Assembly (NCBI GenBank): GCA_964529005.1 | Contig: CAZGUH010000006.1 | Location: 1-64,000 of the forward strand | Reading direction: 5' to 3' | DNA from: CAZGUH01 sp964529005 | GTDB taxonomy: Bacteria > Actinomycetota > Acidimicrobiia > Acidimicrobiales > Ilumatobacteraceae | Length of the DNA: 64,000 nt | Part shown: positions 34,101-40,987 of the stretch, piece by piece | Position numbering within the stretch: position 1 is the stretch's first letter | Layout of the letters: each line of letters opens with the position of its first letter | The notes under the pieces: generated by a model | Seen by the model: the letters and a program-made list of their open reading frames with translations, nothing else | Told to the model about the DNA's origin: nothing | The model's database searches: none | Translations under genes and position numbers: made by a program

Positions 34101-34392
34101 CGACCTCGGCTACATCGACACCGAAGTCCACGGCTTCGTCAACCTCTACTACTACTTCACCGCCTCGGCGGCGAAGTACGAGGTGGGGCGCATCGACGTC
34201 GACGCGCTGTTGATCAAGGCCGACTTGGTGTGGCCGGTGCAGAGCGAGGACTACGGGTGGGGCGAGCACATCACCGGGCGCATCGAGATCCGCACCGCGC
34301 CAGGCGACCACGACTCGATGTTCTTCCCCGAGAACGCACCAGCGCTCGCCGAGGCCCTGCGCCCCGCGCTCGACGCACTCGATCCACGGTGA
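28165..34392 (+). CDS. type I PKS module KS-AT-KR-DH-ACP with thioesterase
   Basis: The 2075-residue protein has, in order: KS (TACSTS with active Cys near 189, HGTGTAVGDP near 324, NIGHLD near 361), AT (GHSLGEYVA with Ser near 630), KR (TGGLGGVG near 1130, catalytic Ser/Tyr in LVSSTST and SYVAANAV), a DH-like domain (DEHRSASGQAVLPG near 1371; HPALVDVATAVG near 1526), ACP (FFELGGHSL near 1721) and TE (GGFSGGG near 1888, FDSP, GDHDSM). KR before DH is not the usual order. The AT has AAAAHS where malonyl-type ATs have HAFH, so extender choice is uncertain. It should add one reduced, possibly dehydrated, two-carbon unit to the NRPS starter and release an acid. Confidence 0.9.
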   Translation: MTESNVADTDDIPETDIAIVGMAGRFPGAADVDALWERVVRGDDCLTDLDPAQLIADGVPEQVVRSPEYVTRSGVLDDVEGFDAAFFGIGARDAAVMDPQHRHFLECAWSALEASGNVPSRFEGAIGVFGGCGANTYLLNNLLTNPGVMNQLGWFLLRHTGNDKDFFTNNVAYRLNLHGPAVNVQTACSTSLVAVHLAVQSLLAFECDLALAGGATIEVPHRRGYEYQEGEILSPDGYCRAFDARSGGTVLTSGAGAVALRRLRDALEAGDPVLAVIKGTAINNDGARKVGFLAPSVDGHADVVREALTVAGLSARDIQLLEAHGTGTAVGDPIEVAALTEAFRGWTDDRQFCRLVSTKPNIGHLDTAAGVASLIKVVQALRHRTLPPLANHTAPSPLLDLATSPFVLSGEAAPWPGDAPRRAGISSLGVGGTNAHVVVEEAPEPAPTKAGGREHVLVLSARDSGALSAAAAALADRLDAEPDVDLADVAHTLATGRQDMEQRMVVAAADTAHAVALLRSPQRDRTSTASADAETRARLAFMFPGGGSQFPGMGAGLDARFEVFHAVRREGAALVRNAGGPDLLPLFERDGDADALRQAAASLPAVFVTSVALARQWIAFGAQPDALLGHSLGEYVAAHLAGVMSFEDAIFLVVTRSRLMGQASGEGAAMLVVPMSEDELLPVLPPSLSLAVINADDECVVAGVDDEIDRFAAQLDERGLSGRRIHLAAAAHSALLDPILPEFLEAVQRITLHAPTIRYPSNLTGDWITVEQATRPQYWVDHLRNTVRFHECVRTVLEAGPTVLSELGPGQALSSYARRCPTRPLAAIPVLRHPEQDVDDTGFALHAFARQWAAGARVDVGQFTGQGRRRLVLPTYRFQHQRYWIEPGSGPMTIAGVTTQPAAVEATQPDQPATLVRVDDIDSATWVPAWKPAAPVQPVAITGQWLVVADDADPLADRIAAEVGRRGATVRRASATPADLDEQIGDVAAVVVVAPAGSHDAADAFDASAARWLDDASAAVRAAGASAQPVRVVALSRGALSTGGPAARPSDALALGVVLVAPGEYPEVTTRLIDVDDRTDVTAIVDEVASDGDRVVALRAGERLTTDLQQTAVPIDDAAPAFRDGGVYVVTGGLGGVGHVLATHLATAYHANLVLISSSELPAPADRARWLHEHAFDDPTSRRIRQLQALEVLGAKVWVVAADAADPAALRRALDEAHSVAGRLDGVIHAAGNLRDQLIALSAPGDHEHVIGAKARGAVVLADELRARGVELLVLVSSTSTTLAPEGQMSYVAANAVLDALAGRHDGLRVATINFGLWADVGVASASARRMRLGIGQGEPVDHPVLGELVRDADGSVHVIGRLDARHHWVVDEHRSASGQAVLPGTAHLDLMLAAAALAGHDGSSLESVALLQPLVVPDDRPTTVRVTVGTGDRPPISIESDGGRGRGWRLHSEGRLAPPAGEPAPAVPGDVDGGAAFDPLAVPRQNLELGGRWDAVASAERADGHAVARLALAPPYAEEAARWRAHPALVDVATAVGVALSQHPDPQILHVPVGYRAVRTPAGPVPPSLTVRAVRDPASSAELLRVDLLGVDDGGAVVLDVRGLDLLPVPKGAFLEAAEVDVVDGPAHHAPTLVELADELGLRPADGAALVERLVRGPHDRIVGSTIDLDALRSYVHRPVAEPTPAAAGAAGPVASVEAAVRSMFVELLGVDDPRDDDDFFELGGHSLIAIRLMTRIHKTLGVRLQLATVFEAPTIALLAARLRAERPELDAQLAGASAASGAATATTGTTTATASDAATSSGGMTRHLVPIVTNGDKRPLYIVHGAGGNVLFLWSLARAMAGERPIYGFQAHGIEGNDMPDPTVEAMAGRYVAELRAHAPGPYLLGGFSGGGMVAIEMARQLQAAGETVDLVVLFDSPTSGQGMPGPLRRWTNLARHALRHGPRAIKPYLRYQAAGMFHRVVPQRAYRTAQIEQDERDLGYIDTEVHGFVNLYYYFTASAAKYEVGRIDVDALLIKADLVWPVQSEDYGWGEHITGRIEIRTAPGDHDSMFFPENAPALAEALRPALDALDPR

Positions 34393-34431
34393 CCCGGTGA
34401 CGCGCGCGCCGGTGAACGACAAGGAGGCTCG

Positions 34432-35574
34432 ATGGTCGCCATCGGAGTGAGAGAGATGGCTGCGGCCGTCAACACGCTCGGCCGCGGACGCCTGGCGCGC
34501 TACGCCGCGGTCGGCACGAGCAACACCGATCGGTTCGAACGTGAGCTCGCCGCGTTCACCGGCGCGCAGTACGTGCGGGCGATGAACAGCGGCACCAACG
34601 CGCTCGTCTGCGCGCTCGTCGGGCTCGGTGTGGGACCCGGCGACGAAGTCCTCGTGCCGGCGTACACGTGGGTGTCGTCGGCCACCGCGGCGGTCGTCGT
34701 CGGCGCCGTGCCCGTGCTCGTCGACATCGACGACAGCTTGACGATCGATCCCGAGGATCTCCGCCGGAAGATCACGCCACGGTCGAAGGCGATCGTGCCG
34801 GTGCACATGCTGAACCTCGTGTGCGACATGGATCGCATCATGGCGATCGCCCGCGAGCACGACCTCGTCGTCGTCGAGGACGCCTGCCAAGCGGTCGGCG
34901 TGACGTATCGGGGGCAGCGGGTCGGCACGATCGGTGACGCCGGCGCCTACAGCTTCCAGCAGGCGAAGAACATCAAGTCGGGCGAGGGCGGAGCGGTGCT
35001 CACCGACTCCGAGCGGGTGCACGTCCGAGCGACGATGTTCCACGACGTCGGGCACTACATCCGATCCGACAAGTCGACGTTCGACGAACCGCCGTTCATC
35101 GGGTTCAACATGCGCATGCCCGAGCTGGCGAGCGCGATCCTTCGGCCGCAGCTGCGCCGCCTCGATCGTCAGCTGGCACGCCGGCGTGAGCGCCGCGAGA
35201 TGATCATCGAGCTGCTCGCCGAGCGCCCCGACGTGACGATCGTTCCGCATCACGACGAGCCGAACGCGGTGGGCCTGGCGGTGTCGTTCGCCACCGGCGA
35301 GGAGGCGAGCAGGTTCGCCGCGAGCCGCCTCGCCAACCGCTTGATCGACACCGGCCGGCACGTGTACACGAACTGGCAGCCGCTGCTGGCGCGGCGGACG
35401 TTCGACGCGCGCATCGATCCCTGGGCCGACAGCAAGGTCGAGTACCCGCTCGACGCGTGCACCCGCACCCTCGACATCCTCGAGCGCACGTGCAGCGTGT
35501 CGCTCGATCCCGACGTGCCGATGCCGGTGATGCGCCGCTTCGCCCGCCAGATGGTGGCCACCGGGCGCCCGTGA
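34432..35574 (+). CDS. DegT/DnrJ/EryC1-family aminotransferase
   Basis: This is a PLP-dependent sugar aminotransferase of 380 residues. It shows AMNSGTNALVCALVGLGVGP (cofactor phosphate site), VEDACQAVG with the PLP-pyridine Asp, and SFQQAKNIKSGEGGAVLT, where the Lys forms the internal aldimine. Such enzymes make amino-sugar nucleotides for surface polymers. AAGGAGG lies five bases before the ATG. It starts 39 bases after the PKS stop and overlaps the following glycosyltransferase in GTGA, so it links the two clusters but most likely belongs to the polysaccharide locus. Confidence 0.9.
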   Translation: MVAIGVREMAAAVNTLGRGRLARYAAVGTSNTDRFERELAAFTGAQYVRAMNSGTNALVCALVGLGVGPGDEVLVPAYTWVSSATAAVVVGAVPVLVDIDDSLTIDPEDLRRKITPRSKAIVPVHMLNLVCDMDRIMAIAREHDLVVVEDACQAVGVTYRGQRVGTIGDAGAYSFQQAKNIKSGEGGAVLTDSERVHVRATMFHDVGHYIRSDKSTFDEPPFIGFNMRMPELASAILRPQLRRLDRQLARRRERREMIIELLAERPDVTIVPHHDEPNAVGLAVSFATGEEASRFAASRLANRLIDTGRHVYTNWQPLLARRTFDARIDPWADSKVEYPLDACTRTLDILERTCSVSLDPDVPMPVMRRFARQMVATGRP

Positions 35575-36674
35575 GCCGAACTCCGCGACGGCCGCGCGTC
35601 GTCTTCGTGCTCGAGCAGCATCTCGGCCACGCCACGTATGCCGCCAACCTGCACGCGGCGCTGCACGATCACCCCGACGTCGACACGGCGTGGACGCCGG
35701 TGCGATACGCCGCCGGCCGCCGCTCGTGGATCGAGCGCGTTCCGATCGCCGGGGTGCGCGCGATCCTGCGCTGCCGGGCAGAGGTGTCCGACGGTCTGCG
35801 CGATCGGCACGATGCGATCGTCTTCAACACGCAGGTTCCCGCGGTCATCGGCCCGCGCGCCGCGCGCCGGCGCCCGTACGTGCTGTGCAGCGACGTGACG
35901 CCGCGGCAGTACGACGAGATGGCCGCCGACTACGACCACGCCACCAGCAATCGGCTCGTCGCGTGGGCGAAGGACCGGTGGAACCGCCGCGTGTTCCGGG
36001 CAGCGGCGGCGCACGCCCCGTGGAGCTCGTTCGTGCGCGAGTCGTTGATCACCGACTACGGCGTGCCGCCCGAGCGGATCCACGTCGTGCCTCCGGGCGT
36101 CGACATCGAACGCTGGCGACCCGCAGACAGCCCGCGCGTGCACGACGGCCCGCTGCGGGTGCTGTTCGTCGGCGGCCACTTCGCCCGCAAGGGCGGCGAC
36201 GTGCTCCTCGCCGCGCTCGACCGGCTCCCCGCAGGGTCGGTGGAGGTCGATGTCGTCACGCGCGACGACGTCCCGGCAACCACGGGCGTCCGCGTCCACC
36301 GTGGACTGTCACCGAACGACGATGCGCTCGTCGAGCTCTACCGCGCGGCGGACGTCTTCGTCCTCGCCAGCCGCGCCGAGGCGTTCGGCATCGCTGCCGT
36401 GGAGGCTGCCGCGAGCGGCCTCGCGCTCGTGGTCACCGATGTCGGGGGACTGCGCGACCTGGTCGTCGACGGTGTGACCGGCTTCGCCGTGCCGGCCGGA
36501 TCGAGCGAGGCGCTGGCGGTCGCACTGCGCAAGCTCGCCGACGATCGCGCGCTGTGCGCGCGCATGGGCGCCGCAGCGCGTACGCGCGCCGAAGCGGAGT
36601 TCGACGCCGGCGCCAACGCGCGCCGGCTGCTGGCGCTCGCCGTGCGCAGCGCCGGATCCAGCCCGTTGGTGTGA
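35571..36674 (+). CDS. GT4-like glycosyltransferase
   Basis: The 367-residue protein is a GT-B glycosyltransferase: an N-terminal domain with FVLEQHLGHATYAANLHAAL, and a C-terminal domain with LRVLFVGGHFARKGGDVLL and the nucleotide-sugar E-x7-E region SRAEAFGIAAVEAAASGLAL. The GTG at 35571 overlaps the aminotransferase stop. It is clearly related to the glycosyltransferase at 56899-58026, which shares the unusual LGHA..AANL opening and the GVDxExW and GG.F.RKGG segments. Confidence 0.88.
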   Translation: MSRTPRRPRVVFVLEQHLGHATYAANLHAALHDHPDVDTAWTPVRYAAGRRSWIERVPIAGVRAILRCRAEVSDGLRDRHDAIVFNTQVPAVIGPRAARRRPYVLCSDVTPRQYDEMAADYDHATSNRLVAWAKDRWNRRVFRAAAAHAPWSSFVRESLITDYGVPPERIHVVPPGVDIERWRPADSPRVHDGPLRVLFVGGHFARKGGDVLLAALDRLPAGSVEVDVVTRDDVPATTGVRVHRGLSPNDDALVELYRAADVFVLASRAEAFGIAAVEAAASGLALVVTDVGGLRDLVVDGVTGFAVPAGSSEALAVALRKLADDRALCARMGAAARTRAEAEFDAGANARRLLALAVRSAGSSPLV

Positions 36675-36711
36675 TGCCTGGCAGGGTAGGCTCGCTGGAT
36701 GGAGGACATGG

Positions 36712-37743
36712 ATGCGACGTGAGGCGGGCGGCGACCGTCTCGCCCTCATCGGGTGCGGAGCGGTCGTCGAACACAACCACCTTCCAGCTCTCGGACGGAT
36801 CGGATGGCGGCCCACACTGCTGGTCGACCCACATCTCGAACGCGCCCGGGCTCTGGCAGCGACGGTCGGCGCGAACGCGGCGTCCGACTTCCACGACCAC
36901 CTCTCCGAGTTCGACGCGGCGTTCGTCTCCGCTCCTCACTCGCTGCACGCGCCGCTGAGCTGCGCCTTGCTCGAGCACGGCAAGGCGGTGCTCGTCGAGA
37001 AGCCGATCGCCAACACGTCGGCCCAGGGGGAGCGCATGGTCGCCACCGCGGACGCGGTCGGTCTGCCGCTCGGTGTCGGCCTGATGCGCCGGCACCTGAA
37101 AGCCGCCCGCTGGGCGAAGTCGGTGCTGGAGAGCGGCGCGATCGGTGAGATCACGAGCTTCGACGTCCGCGACGGGTTCGTCTACCAGTGGATGGTCACG
37201 TCGGACGCGATCTGGCGCAAGGAGACCGCGGGCGGGGGAGTGCTGATGGACGTCGGCACCCACATCCTCGACCTGCTGCTGTGGTGGGTTGGTCACGCCG
37301 ACGTCGTGTCGTACAAGGACGACGACTACGGCGGGGTCGAGGCGGACTGCATCATGGAGCTGTCGTTGCCGAACGGCGCCCGCGGTGTCGTCGAGCTCAG
37401 CCGCACCCGCAACCTCCGCCAGACCGCGATCATCCGAGGCTCGCGCGGGTGGATCGAGGTCGGCGTCGACACCAACGTGGTGCGGGCGTCGTCGCCCGAC
37501 CTTCTGGGTCCGCGCTGGACGCGTCCGCGTGCCCGGCCGTTCCCGGCCCAGTCGTATCCGGATCTGTTCGAGGCTCAGGTCCGTCACTGGCGCGACGTGC
37601 TGACCGCGGGCGTGGAGCCCGCCGTCTCGGGGCGAGAGGGGATCGCCTCGGTCGATCTGATCGAGCGCTGCTACGCGGCGCGTGAGGCGTGGGAGCTGCC
37701 GTGGGTGCGGCCGGTCGCTCCAGGAGGTGGCAGCGATGAGTGA
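36712..37743 (+). CDS. Gfo/Idh/MocA-family oxidoreductase
   Basis: The 343-residue NAD(P)-dependent sugar dehydrogenase-like protein has an N-terminal Rossmann motif LALIGCGAVVEHNHLPAL, the EKPIA motif (VLVEKPIANTSAQG) and a GGGVLMDVGTHILDLLLWW segment typical of the C-terminal domain, with the His that contacts substrate. A GGAGG lies six bases before the ATG, and TAGGCT (36687-36692) is a candidate -10. It probably oxidises or reduces a nucleotide sugar at C3 for the aminotransferase encoded upstream (inference). Confidence 0.88.
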   Translation: MRREAGGDRLALIGCGAVVEHNHLPALGRIGWRPTLLVDPHLERARALAATVGANAASDFHDHLSEFDAAFVSAPHSLHAPLSCALLEHGKAVLVEKPIANTSAQGERMVATADAVGLPLGVGLMRRHLKAARWAKSVLESGAIGEITSFDVRDGFVYQWMVTSDAIWRKETAGGGVLMDVGTHILDLLLWWVGHADVVSYKDDDYGGVEADCIMELSLPNGARGVVELSRTRNLRQTAIIRGSRGWIEVGVDTNVVRASSPDLLGPRWTRPRARPFPAQSYPDLFEAQVRHWRDVLTAGVEPAVSGREGIASVDLIERCYAAREAWELPWVRPVAPGGGSDE

Positions 37744-38863
37744 CGGGTTCGTGGAGTCGCTCGAAGGACGCACGGTCCTCGTCACCGGGGCGACCGGCTT
37801 CGTCGGCGGGCGCCTCGTCGAGCGCCTGATCCTCGACCACCACGCCGACGTGCGCGCCCTCGTGCGTCGCTATTCCGGCGCGGCGCGCATCGCCCGCTTC
37901 GACATCGCCATGCCGAACGGGGCGATCGAGGACGCCGACGCGTTCGAGCGCGCCGTGTCCGGCGCGGACGTCGTGTTCAACCTCGCGTACGTGATGAGCA
38001 ACGACGTCGACGAGAACGTCGCGGCGATCGATCACGTCATCGACTCCTGCCTGCGGCACGGGGTGAGCCGGCTGGTGCAGGTCAGCTCGTACACGGTCCA
38101 CGAGCCGTTCCCCGACGGTGACCTCGACGCCGACAGCCCGACGAACCCGCAGACCAGCCGGTACGCGGCGGCGAAGATCGCCGTCGAACGGCGAGTCGTC
38201 GAGGCCGTGCGCTCGCGCGGCCTCCAGGCCGTGATCCTGCGGCCGACCATCGTCTACGGGCCGTTCGGCGGCTACTGGATCGATCGGTGCGTCGAGGACC
38301 TACGCGCGGGGAACGTGGTGTTGCCCGACGACGGCAGCGGCCTCTGCAACGGTGTGTTCATCGACGATCTCGTCGATGCGATGTTCCTCGCCGCGACGCA
38401 ACCGAACATCGCCGGCGAGGCGTTCCTGATCTCCGGTCCCGAGCCCGTCACGTGGAAGACGTTCTACGAAGCGATCGAGGACAGCATCGGCATCAAGGCG
38501 CTGCGGTTCCAGCCGACCACGCAACCCGACGACCGCATCGGCGGCGCGACCGCAGCGCTGCGCCGGACCCTCGCCGATCCGAAGCAGCTCGTCCGTCGCG
38601 TCGTGTCGCCGCGGATGCTCGGGCGCGCCAAGGAGGCGTTGCCCGAGCAGGTGAAGCGCCCGCTGCGCAGCGCGTACGGCCGCTACAAGAAGATCGCGCC
38701 GCGGCAGATCTCGGACGAGTTCGACTACGCCTCGACTGCGCATTGCCGCATCGACAAGGCGCGCAAGCTGCTCGGCTACGACCCGCGCTACGACTTCGAG
38801 TCCGGCATGGCGTTGACGCGCGCATACCTGGAATGGGCCTACCCGCGCGAGGTCCGTCCCTAG
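37736..38863 (+). CDS. NAD-dependent epimerase/dehydratase (extended SDR)
   Basis: The 375-residue protein has the cofactor motif VLVTGATGFVGGRLVERL, a catalytic Ser in LVQVSSYTVHEP and the Tyr-Lys pair in SRYAAAKIAVER. It is an extended SDR acting on a nucleotide sugar or a related polyol. The ATG overlaps the previous gene by eight bases and has AGGAGG upstream. Its TAG stop shares a CTAG with the convergent glycosyltransferase stop. The exact reaction cannot be told. Confidence 0.88.
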   Translation: MSDGFVESLEGRTVLVTGATGFVGGRLVERLILDHHADVRALVRRYSGAARIARFDIAMPNGAIEDADAFERAVSGADVVFNLAYVMSNDVDENVAAIDHVIDSCLRHGVSRLVQVSSYTVHEPFPDGDLDADSPTNPQTSRYAAAKIAVERRVVEAVRSRGLQAVILRPTIVYGPFGGYWIDRCVEDLRAGNVVLPDDGSGLCNGVFIDDLVDAMFLAATQPNIAGEAFLISGPEPVTWKTFYEAIEDSIGIKALRFQPTTQPDDRIGGATAALRRTLADPKQLVRRVVSPRMLGRAKEALPEQVKRPLRSAYGRYKKIAPRQISDEFDYASTAHCRIDKARKLLGYDPRYDFESGMALTRAYLEWAYPREVRP

Positions 38864-39846
38864 GAGCCGCGGGCAACCACGACGAACAGCGCTGCCCGCG
38901 CGGCGTACGCCATCGCGCTCGCCGCCCGCTTCAGCTCCAGCAGCGCGTCGCGCAGACGGCGGCGCCGCAGGTGATGCCATGCGTAGGAGAGCTTGCGCGC
39001 GCTGTTGCGTGCCTCGTAGTGCATCCAGCCGAGCCACAGCTGTCGCCGGGCAGGTCGCGTCGTCGCGTGCTGGACGAGCTTCGACCGCACGAGCCGCTCG
39101 TCGAGGCGCATGTTCGTCGCGTTGGTCGACATGCTCTGCGGATGCATGCGATACCGCACGACCGCCTTGTCGATGAAGACGAGGTCACCGAGCAGCGCGA
39201 GCCGCAGCCACATGTCCCAGTCGGCGGAGTAGCGGACCTTCGAATCGAAGCGGCCTGCCCGCTCGAAGCTCGAGCGGCGCACACCGACCGCGGCGGGCGG
39301 CGCGATGCAGCAGATGTAGGAGAGCACGGCGAGGTCGGTCGGTTCGCCGTCGCCCAGGCGGCGGAGCCGCAGGCCGTTCACCCGGCGACGATCGAAGAAG
39401 AACGGATACGCGTCGGACGGAAGGGGCGCACCGTGCTGGTCGATCGGCGTCATCAGACCATGCGCCGCAGGGGCGTCGGGGTGGGCGTCGAGCGCACGGC
39501 AGAACGCGTCGAGGGCATCGTCGACGAGCAGGTCGTCCGCGTCCAGGAACACCAAGCGGTCGATCGTCGGATCCATCGCGTCGACCCCGGTGTTCCGCGC
39601 GACGGAGACGCCTTGGTTCGGCTGGCGGACGAGGGACACGCGCGGATCATCGGCCACGTAGCCAGCGACGATCTCGGGGCCGTCGTCGGTCGAACCGTCG
39701 TCGACGACGACCAACCGCCAATCCGGCCTGGTCTGGCTGATCACCGACTCGATCGTCGGGCCGATGTAGGCCGCGCCGTTGTACATGCCGATCACCACGC
39801 CGATCGTGGGGTCGGGGAGCGGCCCGCTCGGCAGGGGCGGCGTCAT
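38860..39846 (-). CDS. GT2-family glycosyltransferase
   Basis: The 328-residue protein has a GT-A fold: GVVIGMYNGAAYIGPTIESV, VVVDDGSTDDGPEIV (nucleotide binding), and VFLDADDLLVDDALD with the metal-binding DxD. A later YSADWDMWLRLALLGD motif holds the catalytic-region ED/WD. It is the last gene of the minus-strand operon; its ATG overlaps the preceding gene's stop in ATGA. Confidence 0.9.
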   Translation of the reverse strand: MTPPLPSGPLPDPTIGVVIGMYNGAAYIGPTIESVISQTRPDWRLVVVDDGSTDDGPEIVAGYVADDPRVSLVRQPNQGVSVARNTGVDAMDPTIDRLVFLDADDLLVDDALDAFCRALDAHPDAPAAHGLMTPIDQHGAPLPSDAYPFFFDRRRVNGLRLRRLGDGEPTDLAVLSYICCIAPPAAVGVRRSSFERAGRFDSKVRYSADWDMWLRLALLGDLVFIDKAVVRYRMHPQSMSTNATNMRLDERLVRSKLVQHATTRPARRQLWLGWMHYEARNSARKLSYAWHHLRRRRLRDALLELKRAASAMAYAARAALFVVVARGS

Positions 39847-40979
39847 CGTGTCCTCCGCTTCGTCGACAGAACGCTCTGGTAGAGGGATAAGTAGTCGCGC
39901 GCGATCGACGCTTGGTCGAACCGATCGGCGATCGTACGCCCCCGGTCCGCGTACGCGGCGCGGAGCTCCACCGACCCGAGAAGTTCGTCCAGCGCGCACG
40001 ACATGCCGTCGATGTCGTCGCGCTCGACCAGCCGGACAGCGCCCGAGCCGAGCTCGGGAATGACACCGACCGGCGTGGCGATCACCGGACACCCGGCGGC
40101 CATCGCTTCGATGAACGAGATGCCGAAGCTCTCCCACCACGACGGCTGGAGGTAGATGTCCGCGGCCTGGTACAGGTCGGCGACGTCGCGCCGGTAGCCG
40201 AGCAGCCGGACCCGTCCCTCCATCCCCAGTTCGGTCACCAGATCCGCGCACGCGCCGGCCAGGGCGCCGGCGCCCGCCAACGCCAGATGCGCGCGGGGAT
40301 GAGCCTTGGCGACCGCGGCGAACGCGCGGATGCATTCCAGCGGCGCCTTCTCCTCGTCGAGGCGCGCCATGAACAGCACCAGCAGATCGTCGTCGCCGAG
40401 GCCGAGCTCGGCTCGAGCGCGGCTGCGATCGCCGGCGCGGATGCGATCGACGGCGACCGGGTTGTGGATCACGCGGCAGCGGTCGATGCCCGCCTGGCGC
40501 TGGATCTGCTGGGCGTTCGCACCCGGCGCGACGATCTCGTCGAAACCGCGCGCAGCACGACGCCAACTCTGCTGAGCCTGCGCGGAGTCCTCCCACCAAT
40601 CCCACCCCATCGGGGCCTGCACGGTCCCGACCAGGGCGGGCGCACGCAGCAGCCGCAGCGCGACGACGTCGGCGATGCGGAAGAACAACCCGCCGGTGTG
40701 CGCGTGGACGACGTCGGCCGGGCGCCCGTGCAAGGTGCGCCACACCGACAGCGCACGCCGATGCGTCGGAGGCGAGGCGCCGTGGCGCAACAGCGGCGCC
40801 TCGACGGTCGGCACCCCGTTGGCCCGGGCGCGGGCGACGAACACCGCGGAGTGCTCGCTGCGCTCGATCACGATGGTCGCCTGGTGGCCTGCCCGGCGCT
40901 GCTCCTCCGCGATGGCGAGGGCCGCGAGGGCGTCGCCGCCGTGCCCGGTGCAGACCAAGAAGTGGACGATCCGCAGCAT
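39843..40979 (-). CDS. GT4-family glycosyltransferase
   Basis: The 378-residue GT-B protein has GHGGDALAALAIAEEQRRAG near the N-terminus, VVHAHTGG, a C-terminal domain with DDLLVLFMARLDEEKAPLEC and the donor-binding segment PSWWESFGISFIEAMAAGCP. ATG 40979 lies eight bases after the flippase stop. Role: adding a sugar during repeat-unit assembly (inference from the family and locus). Confidence 0.9.
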   Translation of the reverse strand: MLRIVHFLVCTGHGGDALAALAIAEEQRRAGHQATIVIERSEHSAVFVARARANGVPTVEAPLLRHGASPPTHRRALSVWRTLHGRPADVVHAHTGGLFFRIADVVALRLLRAPALVGTVQAPMGWDWWEDSAQAQQSWRRAARGFDEIVAPGANAQQIQRQAGIDRCRVIHNPVAVDRIRAGDRSRARAELGLGDDDLLVLFMARLDEEKAPLECIRAFAAVAKAHPRAHLALAGAGALAGACADLVTELGMEGRVRLLGYRRDVADLYQAADIYLQPSWWESFGISFIEAMAAGCPVIATPVGVIPELGSGAVRLVERDDIDGMSCALDELLGSVELRAAYADRGRTIADRFDQASIARDYLSLYQSVLSTKRRTR

Positions 40980-40987
40980 CCGCGCAC

